The notes: generated by a model from the letters alone, not told the origin. Positions 40,503 to 53,084 are shown, counted from the stretch's first letter. The stretch is DNA of 64,000 bases from Sesamum alatum (GCA_034509735.1 JACGWO010000005.1:40441050-40505049); one strand, 5' to 3'. Program-made: numbers and translations.

Positions 40503-41346
40503 AATAAAAATTTCGTCCTCGAAATTTAATTAACTTACCCGTCTCTGGAAATAAATAGGGGTACTTTTCTCTCATATGCTCCTCAACCTCCCAAGTGGCT
40601 TCTCTTGGGGAGTGATGACTCCACCTCACCTTTACCATAGGGATCTCCTTATTTCTTAATTTTCTTACATTTCTGTCCAAAATTTCTATTGGCTCTTCCA
40701 CATATGTCAATTCCTCGGAAATCTCTATCTCCGGTTCACGGATAACATGGCTAGGATCTGATCGATATCGTCGTAGCATCGAAACATGAAACACATCGTG
40801 TATCTGCGACAACTCTGCTGGCAGTGCTAGTCGATACGCTAGTGGTCCGATTCTTTCAATAATTTCATATGGTCCAATATACCTCGGGCTCAACTTTCCT
40901 TGCTTGCCAAATCTCAATATTCCCTTCCACGGAGATACTTTTAGGATGACCTTCTCACCAATTTCATATTCCATCTCCCTTCGATGTTTGTCAATATAAC
41001 TTTTCTGACGATCTTGGGCTGCTTTCAAACATTTCTTAACTGTCTGTACCTTCTCCATCGTTTGTTGTACCAATTCCGGACCTTCTAATCGTCGCAATCC
41101 CTCAATATCCCAACATACTGGACTTCGACATTTTCTTCCATATAAAACTTCATATGGGGCCATACCGATGCTAGAATGAAAACCGTTGTTATAAGCAAAC
41201 TCCATCAAAGGTAAGTGATCATCCCAATTGCCCTTGAACTCCATTACACAAGCCCTCATCATATCTTCCAGAGTCTGAATCGTTCTTTCGGACTGTCCAT
41301 CTGTCTGCGGATGAAATGCGGTACTGAAATGCAATTTAGTTTTCAA
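40501..41346 (-). pseudogene. Chromovirus integrase C-terminal half with chromodomain-like end
   Basis: A 281-residue open frame opens within the integrase core (FHPQTDGQSERTIQTLE) and continues through FAYNNGFHSSIGMAPYEVLYG, the GPYEIIERIG segment and HDVFHVSMLRRY. It ends with a chromodomain-like stretch (VRWSHHSPREATWE). The apparent start methionine arises at a deletion junction with LTR sequence and is not the natural protein start. Upstream catalytic residues are missing, so no active integrase is made, although the remaining frame is surprisingly clean, which suggests recent loss. Confidence 0.9.
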
Positions 41347-41450
41347 TTTCTATATATTTATGTATTGACCACAAATATTTAATAAAGCTATTTGTGGTCA
41401 ATACATAAATATATAGAAATTGGAGACTAAATTGCAATTTTAATAAAGCT
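41340..41450. repeat. Palindrome made of LTR sequence at the integrase/LTR junction
   Basis: A stretch reading TTTCTATATATTTATGTATTG ... is followed at once by its inverted copy (CAATACATAAATATATAGAAA), both derived from the LTR segment seen once at 40317-40380. The arms are ~50 bases with almost no spacer, so a hairpin is possible. Confidence 0.8.
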
Positions 41451-41831
41451 CCAATTTAGTCTCCTTCAAGTTTTAATATATTTATAATTTCAACCTATAC
41501 TTATAATTAAATTACTAATTAGTCCCTCGATTATGAATAAAATTATTCGGACATCACAGGGGGGCAGGACTTATGCTTGGAGGGCTCCTGCCTGAGGGCA
41601 GGAGAATGTCTCTGAGAAGGCTCCTGCCTAGGGCAAGACTTATTATGCCTCCATGGAGGAGGGTTTATTCCTCGAGGGCTGCATGGAGTAAGGTCTCGTC
41701 CTCTTGTTCATTGCATTTTTCACCAAAGACTTCGTTCTTATACTCCCTAGCCGCCTCGGGCTAGGAGATTGTCTAAATTGAGAGCAGACTTCTTTGCTAA
41801 GGACTTGAAAAAAATCCCCATCTTGCAATCA

Positions 41832-42407
41832 CTACGTAAAAGCATAGGTTAATACCTCAGAGGTAGCAGAAGGGGCCTCTAGGGCCACTAAGTTAAAACG
41901 TTGGAGATACCCCCTCAATGATTCTCCTTCTTTCTGTTGTATCGAAAAAAACCTCATGGTTGTCTTCTGGCGTCGTTTACTATTAGCAAATTGATGCATA
42001 AAGAGAGAGAGAGAGAGCGAAATTCTCCAAATGATCAGATTGATCCGTTGGGCAATTGATTGAACCACTACTGGGCCGCTCAAGTGAAAATGGTGAAGAG
42101 CACGTGACATTTGATTCCGTCTGTGTACCCATGGAGGAGAGCGGTGTTCTCAAAATGAGACAAGTGCTTTTGCGGGTCGGTAGTGCCATCATATTTCGCT
42201 ATGGTCGGTGTTCGGCAGTCAGGAGGGAGGTCGTCCACCATGACCTCCTCGCTGAAAGGGATACCCCTTGTTCTTCAAGCAGGCTCCCATTACTCGGTAT
42301 TGGATATCCTTCAGTCCCTTCTGCAAACGCTCTAGTTGAGCATCCCAATGAGGGGGAGCTTCATTCCGCGCTAGGGGAAAAGAAATTGGATCCCCCTCCA
42401 GGAGCAC
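41832..42407 (-). pseudogene. Retrotransposon gag fragment, frameshifted
   Basis: Pieces in different minus-strand frames follow the gag order. 42407-42219 has a KGYPF segment. 42192-41983 has SGSINCPTDQSDHLENFALS. 42110-41832 has FANSKRRQKTTMRFFSIQQK and GESLRGYLQRFN, the well-known gag core of Tat/Athila-type plant elements. At least two frameshifts separate them. The plus-strand frames here (41573-41764, 42056-42493) are shadows. Confidence 0.75.
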
Positions 42408-43033
42408 GGGGAACCTCTATACAGGGGGAGCCCCCTCACCTTCTTTTGGACCTTCCGCCACCAGGAGGGCTTCCTAAGGCATGGGAGCTATAGCCGCTAA
42501 AGGTGTTGCAGTTATCGCATCTAGCTTCGTCCTGATGGTGGACGTGATTATCTATTGAATAGTTGCCAGCAACACGGTGGTCAGCCTCTCGGAAGAGGTG
42601 TCTAAGGAGGTGCTATAACGTGGGGGACCTGATAGTGGATCAGGGGGACCTCAAACAGGGGGTGACTCATTGTTAACCTGGGGCGCTTCGGCAGCCAGAG
42701 GGACTATTAGAGGCGTCGGAGCCATGGCTATCGAAGGTGCAGAGGTTACCGCTGCCAGTTGCATCCATACAGTGGAGGTAATCATTGTTGGATAGTTGCC
42801 AACAATCTAGGGGACAACCTATCTAAAGAGGTGTCCGAAGAGATGCTGTCGCGTGGAGTGTCCAATAATGATTCGGAGGGACCAGAAAGTCCATCCCAAC
42901 ATGCTGGAGGGGGGTCAAAATGGCGCCCCCACCACCTGCACTGCCAGTGCATGGGTCGGTGGCGGCGTCGGTTGCTTTCTGCTTGTCTAGCCCGTTGTTG
43001 GGGGTTTTCATTGTCCTTACGTCTTAGCTCTGT

Positions 43034-43054
43034 GTTCCCACAGACGGTGCCAAT
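43034..43054 (-). other. Primer-binding-like site of the Tat-type element
   Basis: Minus strand TTGGCACCGTCTGTGGGAA lies directly after the LTR end. A TGGCGCCGTCTGTGGGAA-like motif at this place is typical of plant Tat-type gypsy elements. Confidence 0.6.
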
Positions 43055-43742
43055 TGAGGTGAGCAAAAAGAGCTCAATCAGGTTGATTCTCTTGAGATTG
43101 AATGGAGTGGACTTCGTTTCCTGTAGATTCGGGAAATGAGACCTAGAAAAAGAGTGTTAGCACTATGACACTCAAGTCAGTATGCAGTTATGGAAAATAA
43201 GCTTGAAAGTAAGGAAAAAATAAATAAGATTTCGTGTAGAGTGGTGCAAATTGAGAGAAGAGTTTAAGAGTTAGAGAGCTAAAAAAATGTTATTAAACTT
43301 GAGAAGGTAGGAGATTCATCCCCCTATATCAGCCACGGGGGTTGGTATTTATAGAGGGAGTTTCTTGAAGAGGAGGACCTCTTGGCTGGTTGGACTCTTG
43401 GAAGGTCAGCATACATCCCCCCTAGAGTCTTGCGGGTCATGACCTCCTAAAATCTAGGAGGTAGTTGCGAGAGCCTTGTTCGAATAAGGATAGGGATGAA
43501 TAACCTTATCCTTCCTTCGTGACCGGGTCAGACCCCCTTCTGTAGGCCTCCCTTCCCTGGTCCTTGCCTGGTTCCTTTCCAGAGGGGAGGGGGGTTGGCT
43601 GGCCTGATCCTTCTTGTGGGTTGGATCTGGGTCACCCTTGGGCCATTGTTTTGGGCCTTGCATTTCTCTGGACCCGTGCGATCTATTTCTTTCTTTTGGG
43701 TCATTTGGACCTCTTTGAGTCAACCATTTTATATGCACATCA
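43055..43742 (-). repeat. Probable 5' LTR of the Tat-type element
   Basis: It lies between the primer-binding-like site and the point where Copia LTR sequence resumes. Plus-strand ends are TGAGGTGAGC and GCACATCA. The second LTR was not found, so the boundaries are inferred. Confidence 0.5.
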
Positions 43743-43885
43743 ATGTCTATACTAATAAAAATGCAAACAAAAGAAATGCGACCAACACCTAAGCACTTTT
43801 GAATAAGTTGGCGGCAACAATAACTTCATCCTGTTTCCTACTGAGAAAGCTTGAAGCTTTGAAATTGAAGCTGCGATATTCAACA
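43743..43885 (-). mobile_element. Fragment of the Copia LTR (partner of 36550-36687)
   Basis: The sequence from TACTAATAAAAATGCAAACA to CTGCGATATTCAACA repeats that near 36554-36687 with about 85-90 percent identity. The two copies bracket the nest, as expected if a Copia element was the outermost host of the Tat-type insertion. Confidence 0.7.
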
Positions 43886-45051
43886 AAAATGACTAAGATG
43901 TAATTAAAAATTAAAAAAAAGTGAGAAAATATTAACGAAATTGTTAGCACACTCTTAAATGATTAAATATGGACATGCTTGCATGCAATATGAGTCAAAT
44001 GTTAATGCACCGCAGAGAGGTGTATATGCCTTGTTCACTCTAATTAATTAATGGTTCTTTTTGCATAAAGATTATTATTATATTTATAACTAAAACCAAT
44101 AAAAGTTTGTTTATTTTTTGATACTGGTATCATATATAACATCAATATATAGTCAATAGCTGACATGGGAAATTTCTCACATGCATGTTGTTTTCCTTTT
44201 GCCACAAACAACTGATGACTTTGTTAGATTAATATTTTAATGTGAATATTTGGTTAAAGATAATAAATTAAGTTTGTTGGGGAAGGGGAGGGGCGAGAAG
44301 TGTGAATCATCAACTCGTTCACATGTTGCGCGCGCGCGCAAAGGTTTGACAATTGACGTATACGGGTTTTGCGTATGATATGAAAATGAGTCCTAACAAT
44401 TATGTGCCAACCTCCTACCATATAACTTTTAATTGGGGTCGGTTTGCATTAAATGCTTCTACCTACATCTAACTGTACACATTAATAAGCCAGCGCGCAT
44501 AACAATGGAGATCCATTCCAGGCCGACCGAGGAGGATTTTAGTCTACATGCTCCCACTCGTCTTTCCACCTTCTTGTTTATATATTCACTATTCACATTA
44601 AATTAAGTCCAAGATGGTGCAGCTGGAGGTTGGCAAGAAACTCTATAATTCTGAGAGCGTGATGTACGGTTAGCGTTTAATTTGTGTGATTTGCAACCAG
44701 CAAGTTCCTGAGGGGCAAATTAGTATCGATCGGCTCCTTTTGTGTGGGTTTAATTTGTAGTGACAATAATATTCCTGTCATCATCATCAACATTACCTCC
44801 TCCCACTGATCAAGTCAAATTCATAACTTCTGCGTTTATCGATCATACCGAACTTATTCTTTCTCTTGCTAATTACGTTGATATATAGTCTTGGCTGTTA
44901 GATTTCTTGTTTCATCCCCTATAATTAGCATTTTCAAATACCAAACACTACTTGTACTAATAGTGGCAGCATTAATATTCAATCTTAAAGAAAACAGCTA
45001 GCTTCTTGTCAAGACTAGCTGCTTGTGTCCCGGAAAGATCCATCAATCAGT
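43886..45051. other. Upstream region of the ABCG11-like gene
   Basis: AT-rich, with a CGCGCGCGCGC run at about 44329. No exon or transposon end is recognised. The promoter and leader of the transporter gene must lie here. Confidence 0.5.
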
Positions 45052-48000
45052 ATGACGATGAAGAGCTCATCAGCTGCAGATGATGTTATGATGGAGATTG
45101 AAGCTAACAAACCGCAAGGCAATGGGCTTGTAGTAGGAGGGCTGAGCCCTTTGAGTGAGAGCCTGTGGAAGGAGAAAACCAATACGGAATTGGTGGGCGA
45201 TGTTTCCGCCAGGCTAGCCTGGAAAGATCTAACTGTAGTGGTCACTCTGAGCAACGGAGACACGCAGAATGTTTTGGAGAAACTCTCTGGTTATGCGGAG
45301 CCTGGATCCTTTACTGCACTAATGGGTCCTTCCGGATCCGGCAAATCTACACTGCTCGACGCCCTGTCTGGCCGACTCGCTGCCAATGCATTCCTTTCTG
45401 GAACCATTCTCCTCAACGGTCGCAAGGCCAAGTTATCTTTTGGGACTGCTGTGAGTATCTATCTACCTAACACGATCTTTTATTACATAACTTTTTTTTT
45501 TCTTTTCCCCATCTGATTATTAGTTTGCTAGATAGTATATCTCCTCTCCAGTCTCCAGGGCCAGGCTGCGCCTAAAGTTTTGTGGGTTTCTTGCCCCTCC
45601 TTTTACTTTCATGCTTTCTTGTGTCCAGATAACTTCGTATGATGAGTCCTGGTTTTCCCTTTTAATTTCTGCGCATAAAGTTTCGTGGGTTTCTTGCCCT
45701 CCAGCTTTTCCTTTCATGCTTTCTTGTGTCCAGATAACTTCATATGATGAGTCCTGGTTTTCCCTTTTAATTTGTTGAAATACAACTTACGTCGGGTCAG
45801 TTCAAGTTCTAGCCCATCATTAGTTTCGTCAAGTTCTACTTCTCCCAATCAACGTGCGCACTCTTCTCTTTTCTCTCCGATTATCTAATTCGCGGCGGGT
45901 GTGTTCCATCTTTATTCAAACCCCTTTTATCCCATTTTAAGCAGGAGGGCCGACACTAAATGCGGCTTCTTTGCTATATAATTAATGCAGGCATATGTAA
46001 CACAAGATGACAACTTGATCGGGACTCTGACGGTTCGTGAAACAATATCATATTCAGCTCGATTGCGGCTTCCTGATAGAATGGCATGGTCGGACAAACG
46101 CGCGCTGGTGGAGAGCACAATTATTGAAATGGGACTTCAAGATTGTGCCGACACCGTCATTGGAAATTGGCACTTGAGGGGCATCAGTGGTGGAGAAAGA
46201 AGAAGGGTTAGCATTGCACTTGAAATCCTGACGAGGCCCAGGTTACTTTTCCTTGATGAACCAACCAGTGGTCTGGACAGGTTAGGCCATTTGAAATCCA
46301 TAAGTATTATGCTTCATCAGTATTTGGCCCTATTTGTTGATGGCATGTACAAGTGTACGCTCATGCGTGCCACATATTAATAGAACTGATAATACAATAG
46401 ATTTAATGTTGCGTGCTGACATCTCACATAGAGCTGTTGGTGGAATGGTATTGCTTTTGGGTTTTGGCAGTGCATCAGCATTCTTTGTGACCCAGACGTT
46501 ACGCGGGTTGTCCAGAGATGGAAGGACAGTGATAGCCTCGATTCACCAGCCTAGCAGTGAAGTCTTTGAGCTTTTTGACCGATTGTACCTACTTTCCGGT
46601 GGAAAAACAGTTTACTTTGGTCAAGCCTCAGAAGCATATGAGGTAACAACAATACTTGTACTTTCTCTCCATATTTACTGAACTGCAATTGCTTCTTGAG
46701 GAATGAAGATCTAATTATGTGATGAGTCTGGTGCATGCAGTTTTTCGCACAAGCTGGCTTTCCTTGCCCTGCTCTCAGGAACCCCTCCGATCATTTTCTC
46801 CGGTGCATCAATTCTGATTTTGACAAAGTTAAAGCAACTCTAAAAGGATCCATGAAAATGCGGGTATCATTTTCTTCTCCTGTTCTCTCTTCCCTCACAG
46901 TCCCATACAGCATTTATTTTTTTGATTGATTTCTATCATGATCTTCATGGAAGACACTTGAGGCAATCAGCTAGTGTCAGACAGAGTGTTCATAAGGCTA
47001 TGCATACAATTTTAAATTTCAAAAACAAGAGGCTTAATTACCATATATCAGTTGATACAAATACCATATTCTCTCTCTGTATATATATTAATTGGACAAA
47101 ATTTATCATACCTGTATGTACCACTGCTTAGTTCATATCTTTGGCTATGTGCATTTAGGACAATATCTTTCACTAGAATGAGACTTGTCCCCTTATTCAC
47201 TTCAAAATCATTGTATTTGATGTAATCAGTTTGAGACGAATGATGATCCTCTAGACAAAGTAACCACAGCAGAAGCTATTCGAACGCTTGTCGACTCCTA
47301 TCGTACTTCTCAGTATTGTTACTCGGCAAAAGAAAAGATTGAGGAGATTTCCAAAATTGTAAGTGTAGTTTTTTTCTGTTTGAAATTCAATATTTCACTG
47401 GCTCATCAGATTTATTTTCTGATCTAGATGACTCATATTTGATATTGCAGAAAGGAACTGTGCTAGATTCTGGAGGGAGTCAGGCTAGTTTCTTCATGCA
47501 GGCTTTTACCTTAACTACACGATCATTTGTTAATATGTCAAGGGACTTTGGGTATTACTGGCTGAGGCTTGTTATCTATATCGTGGTCACTATTTGCATT
47601 GGAACCATTTACTTGAATGTCGGAACAGGCTACAACTCCATCCTGGTAATGTTCTTTTTCAGTGTATAGCAGTTGAAATAGTTAGTAGTGCTATTCAACA
47701 ATCTCCTCTCATACTGCAAGCTAGTTTATGCCAATATGTTTAGGGACCGACAATTATACAGGGTCCTTTCAGAGGAGGATCTTCAGAGTTGCTCTGTTGA
47801 TGTCATATTGTAATTTGCAGATGATTCAACCTAGAAGAAATGACTAGCGTTTCTTTTAGTTTCCAACAAACAGAAAAAATAAATAAATGAAAAGAGTATT
47901 TAGGGGGTTTCCAACAGAGAATATTCAAATTGTGCCCTGAAAAGATATGATTGCCCGCCTTCAATTTTTCGTGACATAACAACTATAAAAGTGTGGATCT

Positions 48001-49238
48001 CATTCTATGTATGGTTACCTGGTTTATTTACAGGCAAGGGGGGCATGTGCGTCTTTTGTCTTTGGTTTTGTGACCTTTATGTCCATTGGTGGATTTCCTT
48101 CATTTGTGGAAGATATGAAGGTACAATGAACAATGCAACAACTTGGACTGACTAACTTATAAAGAGAAAATGAAAAAGAAAGAAATCGAGAACGAGGAAA
48201 TTAAACTGCTTCTTGTGCTATGTTTTACTTCAGGTTTTCCAAAGGGAAAGGCTTAATGGGCATTACGGCGTGAGCGCCTTTGTGATCAGCAACACCTTAT
48301 CTGCAATGCCATTTCTGATATTAATCACCTTTATTTCTGGTACTGTGTGCTACTTCATGGTCCGACTCCACCCAGGCTTTTCACATTACTTATTCTTCGT
48401 ATTGTGTCTTTACGCGAGTGTTACGGTGGTTGAGAGCCTGATGATGGCTATAGCCAGTGTTGTTCCTAATTTCCTTATGGGTATCATCATAGGTGCTGGA
48501 ATTCAGGTCCGTATTTATTTACTGTACCTCAAAGGTTTACATGCAGGTCTTTTTCAAGACAGTCTTGCCCTCAAACTCAGCTAAATTTCTCCACATTACT
48601 ATCTAGCTAATTTCCATTCTTTATTATTTCACGTTGTCGCTTGTCAAATTTGTTGCAGGGAATTTTTATGCTGGTCTCTGGTTATTTCCGACTACCAAAT
48701 GACATTCCAAAGCCTGTCTGGCGTTACCCAATGTCTTATATAAGTTTCCACTTCTGGGCTCTACAGGTAAATCAACATATTTGCTGCTCTTTTTCTTACC
48801 ACGTTAATATACATACTGTATATTTGTTTGACAAACCAAAAAAGAAAAAAACTAATTGTCATTAAATAAACTATACGTCTTTAGGGACAATACCAAAATG
48901 ATCTGAAAGGCTTGATATTCGACAACCAGTCACCTGATCTCCCTAAGATTCCGGGAGAATATATATTGGAAAATGTTTTCCAGATTGATGTGCATCGATC
49001 AAAATGGGTCGACCTCAGTGTTCTATTCAGCATGATTATCATATATCGCATCATCTTCTTCATCATGATCAAAGTTAATGAGGATGTGACCCCTTGGGTT
49101 CGCGGCTATATTGCAAGACGGAGAATACAACGAAAAAGTGCGAATCAGAATACCACAATTACTCCATTTGCTCTTACTCAATCACCTTCCTTGAGGACTT
49201 ATGTCCAAAGTCGAGCTTCCGGTAGTGGCAGGCGGTAG
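45052..49238 (+). CDS. ABCG11: ABC transporter G family member 11-like half transporter
   Basis: Ten exons: 45052-45450, 45991-46280, 46471-46642, 46741-46863, 47230-47358, 47451-47645, 48034-48120, 48234-48506, 48659-48766, 48885-49238. They total 2130 bases and encode 709 aa. The nucleotide-binding domain comes first: Walker [10 protein letters not shown] (92-100), Q-loop VTQDDN, signature ISGGE (198-202), Walker B LLFLDE (218-223), H-loop SIHQPSS (His255). Six membrane segments follow from about 390, with [17 protein letters not shown] and [18 protein letters not shown]. The C-terminus ([15 protein letters not shown]) is that of the Arabidopsis ABCG11 clade. Known role of ABCG11: export of wax and cutin lipids at the plasma membrane, as homodimer or with ABCG12. 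The ATG at 45052 is the first in frame, since an upstream GTG is not a plant start. All introns are GT-AG and the gene appears intact. Function is inferred by orthology. Confidence 0.93.
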
Positions 49239-50186
49239 AATAGCTTATAAGATTGTAAACTCCCACTGTCTATTGGCCGCAGTTTATTAAAATTAGGTAC
49301 CGTGGACTGTTTTCTGAGAATGGGGAACTACTGGTGTAACTGCTAAGCTACCTTTCTTTTTCAACTTTTTGTTGGAATCTTGAAGAAATATAAACCAAGA
49401 TCTGTACGTGAAGAAAGACAGACAAAAAAAGGCAGTGGCTGGTTTGTAATGTGGAGTTAATTGCGTGTGAAATTGGCATTTGAGATAATTTAATACATCT
49501 TCTTCTGAATGCTGAGGTACTCTTAACAGGAGAAGTTTAAGGATACTTTTCCTTGCTAGTAGGATAATTATTGAATTCCTTCTTTCTTTCTTTTTTTTTT
49601 TTCCTCGGGTATTACTAAAACATATAAAAGAACACAAGTGCATCAAATAGTGGCAATCAGGCACTCAGGAAGCAATCCCAAGTAGCAAGTCCAAACAAAC
49701 CAACTCTACGAAGAAATCCCACTAGCTAGAGCACTTGAGAAATGATTCCAAATGCCATAAAAATCACAATTTTCACTACCTGCGTAACCAAAAGTCAGTT
49801 TGTGATCTTGGATGAAATTTGATGGGAGTAGCCTACACTCTACATCTAACCAAATCAATGATTTTTTCAAAGTGATCCTGGACCAATATAAATATATTTG
49901 TAGTATCTCCAATTTCTTTAATGCCAAATGCAACAAACAGAAGCTCCGAATAATAATCTAACTATAAAATGTTGGAGGCTATTTGTGCCAGAAAAAGTCT
50001 ATCCACACAGTTTGATCCCAAAACATATCTTGCCATTAGATACCAGAATTAAGTAATAAGAACTTCTAGATTCTGAAAGTAAGTGGGAATGACAACAAAT
50101 CTTCAGAATCCTCAAATGGTCCTGAATCAGATTTGATAACTAGGGCTTGTGTGTTTATAAAAGGTAATATATATGCTTTTATTACA
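49239..50186. other. 3' flank of the ABCG11-like gene
   Basis: 3' UTR and AT-rich intergenic sequence with a poly(T) run near 49586-49602. No other gene is recognised. Confidence 0.5.
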
Positions 50187-50909
50187 CTAGTAATGAATAC
50201 ATGCGTTGCACGTAAGTCATATGATTTGATTAAAATAATAGTAAACTTTTAAAAATTTAATAACTAGATGTGAAATATATTAATTAATTCACGATATAAG
50301 AAAATATAATTCTCCAAATATTGATCAACTTGAAAAAATTCTATTAATATATAGAAAATTTAAAATAAATTAAAAATGCTAAATGTAAGTAACTATATTA
50401 TAACTTAATTGTTATCTAAATCGATGTTTCTATTAGACTTTATCTTGTTTTCTTTTTTATCTTGATTGATGGTAACATTTTCTTTTTGCTTGGTTTTAAT
50501 GATTATTGAATAACTCGTTATGAAGATAAACAATAATACTTTTGTATGAAATATTTTTCTTAGACCTTACTTCAAGTTTGACTCTCATATAAGTTGTTTA
50601 ACAATTAAATCATATTATTATTTAATGTTAAACAATAAATTTATAATTTTCTACTATTGCTCTTATTATTTCAGTCTTAAATTTTAGAAACCGAGGTTCA
50701 AAATAGAGAATTTTCGTAGTGCTCTTTTTTTCTCGAAAAGTATCTAATATATTATCTTGTTAAGCAAAGACAAAAAAAATAAATAATGATATAATAATCG
50801 TAGTGCTGACATCAAAATTTTGGAATAAACTACCAATTAAAAGCCCAAATAAATTAAATAATAATTAGGTTTCAATTAAAATCTATACCAAATTTTGGCT
50901 TTTTACATA
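50187..50909 (-). mobile_element. Helitron 3' terminus, 5' end not found
   Basis: On the minus strand the sequence ends ACGTGCAACGCATGTATTCA then TTACTAG, followed by T. The short GTGC...GCAT/GCAC hairpin and the CTAG end with T after it are the Helitron 3' signature. A matching TC 5' end was not located. The body may continue to the right of, or be interrupted by, the next Helitron. Confidence concerns the terminus only. Confidence 0.6.
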
Positions 50910-53084
50910 CTAGAAAGCATGACGTGCGATGCACGTGTACAAATATATTATTTATGTTAATTTCATAATATTATTCATATTTTTTTCATTGAAACATTAG
51001 TATTATGTAATTATATTTTAAAAAAAATGATAATAATTATTTAAATTGATAAGGAAATTATTCAATTCTATTGTTTGTAAATCACTTTCTAAATTACTTG
51101 GTATTATTGAATAAAAGATATTCCCCAAGATTGAAATTTTGTATTTCGTATCTTCTCTAATGATTATTTCATTCTTATGTATCAAACCAATTAATATGAA
51201 AATATAAAATAATGATATTCAAAAATTAATATTAAAATAAAAATAATTAGTCAAAAGCTCCTTATCGTGGATAGAAGAAATTTTAATTTAATAAAATAAA
51301 TTGATCAATAGTTGAATTTTCATAAGCAATTTCAATTTAATAATATTTTATTCATATATCAATTTTTATTCTCTTTATTACTCATGCTTTTTAAACTTTT
51401 AAGTTATTTTTATAAATTATTACTGTAAAAGTATATTAATCTCATTGGCTTATTTATTTATCATCTTTTTTTTTTCTAATTTCAACATAATTAACTCAGT
51501 TTTTGTTTATTATTTTATTGTACTAAGTTCATTCTCAAAATTTATTAATTTTCTTAGTATGAAAATGTAATTGTACTAATGTGTTAGTATATAATTATTT
51601 TAAAAATTTATACTTTTAAGTGTTATTGTGATAATGTTTACTCACCATTTGACTTATCTTATTTTCATAAGGGGAAATAATATTTTTCGCTCCATAACTT
51701 AGGTTATTTCCATTTTAATTTGGTCCATTGATTTTGGCTTCTCACTTTCGGTCCCGTAAATATTAAAAAGTAGCAATTTGGTTCCATAACACCTTTTTCT
51801 CTGGATATTCAAAAAAAATAATGCCATGTGGGTGTTAAGTGTATAATAATACAAGGGGACCAAATGTTACAACTTTTATGCACCTTTTAAAGCATAAAAA
51901 TAGTTATATATGTCTTGTTAGGACCTACAATTATGTTAGTTAATTTACTACTCATAAGATAAGGTTTTAAATTAAATTATTTATTATATTACTATATACT
52001 CTTCTTCAATGTCAATGTTTTGGGGGTGCAGGCGGAGGGGGATATGGTGTTTTTAGCCTATTAATATTGAAATAAAATCAATTAGTTAGCTCTTTTTTAA
52101 ATTTCAATAGCACTTCTAATTTAACCAAATTGAAAATTTTTATTTGTAATTAAATGTTGATACTTATTCGTTATTCCATTTTAGAAGAAATTCCATTTTA
52201 GTAAAATTTATCAATTTTTATTTGTAGGTTTTATTGTGTCTCATTCTATTGTTTGATTTTGCTATATTCTGTCTGTGTATGTAATATGTTTTCTTTTACT
52301 ATATTTTGAATGTCGTTGATTTTTAATTTATTGACAGTAAATGATTATAAACTAATTATTTATTAATTATTATTATAAAAATATAATTTAATTGAAAAAT
52401 ATTATCAATATTTTGTATTGTAAGATCCTAATTTTAATTATATTTCAGTATCAATTTTTTAAATATTGTCAAAATATTATTTACATGTTTTATTAACTTC
52501 TAAATTTTAAAAAATATATATTGTTGTATACCTTTATATTGCAATTTTTAATTCTATATGTTTTTAGTTTAACTTCTTAATCTTATTTTCATATACACCG
52601 ATTGGGTATAATCTATTTCTTATTCAATAATATATTATGTTACAACTTAATTTTTCATGTCACATTTATTGTTATAATACTTTTATTCTATTAATTAATA
52701 TAAAAAAACAATAGATGTAAAAGTAAAGTATTTAGGATTATCTAATACTAAAAATATCAAGTATTAAGAGATTCACTCAACAATTGAATTTTCACAAGCA
52801 ATTTCAATTTAATAATATCATATCTATATATCAATTTTAATTTATAATTAAAAGCAGGTTATTAAAATTCTGTGTAATTGGATTCATTCATGATTTACGA
52901 TTTAGGTTTTTTATCCTAAATTTATATGGAGGAGGTTTAGAATATTTAGAATTCTAAATTGTTAAAAATTCTAGAATTTGTAATATAATAATTAATAATA
53001 TTTAAATGAGGGTGTATTTGTCTTTTTACAATGGGGAACAAACAACTTGAGTATTCACACATTTATATAGAATATAGATATAGA
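50910..53084 (-). mobile_element. Non-autonomous Helitron (~2.18 kb)
   Basis: On the minus strand the 5' end reads TCTATATCTATATTCTATAT and is preceded by A. The 3' end reads ACGTGCATCGCACGT (a perfect short hairpin), then CATGCTTTCTAG, and is followed by T. These are the TC...CTAG ends and A/T insertion site of plant Helitrons. The interior is AT-rich with no Rep/helicase frame. A direct repeat lies inside (about 51305-51365 and 52785-52840, sharing AAGCAATTTCAATTTAATAA). An older TIR-element fragment may lie at 51668-51850. Confidence 0.78.

Larger units (their letters stand above)
38212..41558 (-). mobile_element. Deleted chromovirus (Ty3/gypsy, Tekay/Del-like) retrotransposon
   Basis: Minus-strand order: a fragment of 5' LTR (41558 to about 41340, rearranged), the C-terminal integrase frame (41346-40501), a polypurine tract, and a full 3' LTR (40489-38212). 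The ends are TGTGATGTCC and GGTGTCACA. Both flanks are G runs (38207-38211 and 41559-41564), compatible with a 5-base GGGGG target duplication. Gag, protease, reverse transcriptase, RNase H and most of integrase are missing. Confidence 0.85.
41559..43742 (-). mobile_element. Tat-lineage-like Ty3/gypsy retrotransposon, 5' part
   Basis: Minus-strand order: an LTR (about 43742-43055), a primer-binding-like site (43054-43034), a leader, and gag (about 42407-41832). The element is then broken by the chromovirus and probably continues at 37621-38211. No pol or second LTR was recognised, so the right-to-left remainder has been lost or replaced. Confidence 0.65.

Noticed and set aside
42056..42493. 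145-residue plus-strand frame
   Set aside because: It is antisense to the decayed gag fragment, which has real motif support on the minus strand.
43034..43054. tRNA-like match
   Set aside because: It is only the primer-binding-like site next to an LTR. No tRNA cloverleaf is present, and I recognised no tRNA gene anywhere in the window.
45025..45051. Upstream extension of the ABCG11-like frame
   Set aside because: The extension begins with GTG, which is not used as a plant nuclear start. The first in-frame ATG is at 45052.
51668..51850. Sequence resembling one end of a long-TIR MITE
   Set aside because: Only one arm is convincing, so it is mentioned within the Helitron and not listed as an element.
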